Of a stretch of DNA of 6,253 nucleotides, positions 5,742-6,253 are shown in pieces. How positions within the stretch are numbered: the stretch's first letter is position 1; every line of letters begins with the position of its first letter. The notes beneath the pieces were generated by a model. The model worked only from the letters and a program-made list of their open reading frames with translations. It ran no database searches and was not told where the DNA came from. The stretch covers positions 1-6,253 of the forward strand of contig JBFXJF010000061.1 of assembly GCA_050175155.1 (NCBI GenBank), read 5' to 3'. Made by a program: the position numbers and the translations under genes. This stretch comes from JBFXJF01 sp050175155 (GTDB lineage Bacteria; Bacillota; Bacilli; Tepidibacillales; Tepidibacillaceae).

Positions 5742-6253
5742 CAGCTATCGATGATGTAGATGGACCGGTATTATGCACTTATTCTGGAATAATAGATACA
5801 AATACTCTTGGAGACTATAACATTACCTATAAAGCAGAAGATAGTTCATATAATCTTGCTACTTTAGTGGTTACTTACACTATTTATGATCCCAATGATT
5901 ATTTAAACATGGATTTATCTACTTATTATGATACGGCAGAAGGTTTATCAGGAGAAGCATTAGAATTAGCTTTAAGAACTATTGTTAGTGATTATACTTA
6001 TGTCACTTATGATGATGCAAGATATATTCTCGATGAAACTGATGCTGATCCAGCTATACCTGGAAATATCATCATTCTCTACAGCATGCAATCAGTAAGT
6101 GGCGTTTGGGACGAGGGAGTTACTTGGAACAGAGAACATATTTGGCCACAGTCATATTTAGGTGATGATACCATCATGACTGCCGATCTTCATAATTTAA
6201 AGCCTGCAGACCCAGGTGAAAATAGTTCTCGTGGTAATAAATACTTTGATAAT
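5642..6253 (+). CDS. -1 frame extension: DUF5011-like Ig domain plus secreted endonuclease I (3'-partial)
   Basis: An open frame of 204 codons from the slip point to the window edge, continuing the preceding protein as a fusion of at least 1218 residues. After PVITPIEDTTPPVITLDSYD comes an Ig-like domain of the DUF5011 type (AIDDVDGPVLC, GIIDTNTLGDYNITYKAEDS) to about 5890. An endonuclease I domain follows: YYDTAEGLSGEALELALRTI, then GVTWNREHIWPQSYLGDD (Glu codon 6134, His codon 6137, the expected catalytic His), then DLHNLKPADPG and SSRGNKYFDN, with the Asn at 6236 as likely metal ligand. These match the EndA/Vvn/YurI family of Mg-dependent secreted nucleases cutting DNA and RNA without sequence specificity. 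The frame has no start codon with a ribosome binding site and no signal peptide, so secretion needs fusion to the upstream frame. The -1 frame is closed by TGA at 5600-5602, so the switch must occur within about 5603-5645. The C-terminus lies outside the window. Confidence 0.85.

Noticed and set aside
5645..5911. Independent translation start for the nuclease frame (TTG 5687, ATG 5909)
   Set aside because: Neither has a ribosome binding site at a proper distance, and neither product would have a signal peptide or an intact upstream domain.
1..6253. Mycoplasma-type code (UGA = Trp), CRISPR, tRNA/rRNA genes or insertion sequences
   Set aside because: Trp is TGG throughout with no in-frame TGA. 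No spaced direct-repeat array, cloverleaf, rRNA or transposase-like sequence was seen.

Overview
The window is AT-rich and densely coded, with every supported gene on the + strand. All complete reading frames end in TAA, tryptophan is always TGG, and TGA never occurs in frame, so the standard bacterial code (11) fits and the Mycoplasma UGA=Trp code does not. Strong AGGAG-type ribosome binding sites, low GC, and a secreted protein built from InlB B-repeats, lamin-tail domains and an endonuclease I domain suggest a low-GC Firmicute or a wall-less relative such as Acholeplasma or Izemoplasma. That placement is an inference from gene content.

Left half (1-2251): three integral membrane proteins of housekeeping or accessory type. 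These are a six-helix DUF4386-like protein (frame open to the left edge), a ten-helix EamA/DMT-family transporter, and a four-helix DUF2975 protein. A perfect inverted repeat at 720-761 terminates the first gene. An extended -10 promoter directly downstream drives the transporter, whose start is 810. The DUF2975 gene follows after 50 bases and may be co-transcribed. Bases 2252-2469 are a very AT-rich intergenic stretch with candidate promoters only.

Right half (2470-6253): a two-cistron unit. A 43-residue peptide gene (2470-2601) overlaps by one base (TAATG) the start of a large secreted multidomain protein (2601-5648, 1015 aa). That protein carries a signal peptide, a divergent InlB-like region, a lamin-tail domain (LTD), a Big2 Ig-like domain, three InlB B-repeats and a second LTD.

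The most notable feature is at 5636-5741. The large ORF ends at tandem TAA stops, but the -1 frame continues without a stop to the window edge. It encodes a DUF5011-type Ig-like domain and then the catalytic core of a secreted endonuclease I (NREHIWPQS ... DLHNLKP ... RGN). The two frames overlap over only about 45 bases. In that overlap lies T_TTA_AAC, the canonical -1 slippery heptamer in the correct phase. Nine bases downstream begins a perfect 9-bp stem, with the potential to fold into a pseudoknot. The simplest functional reading is a programmed -1 frameshift. Most ribosomes would stop after LTD2 and give a nuclease-free secreted protein, while a fraction would make an LTD/InlB-Ig-nuclease fusion of at least 1218 aa. 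A simple indel or an assembly error is the alternative and cannot be excluded from one sequence.
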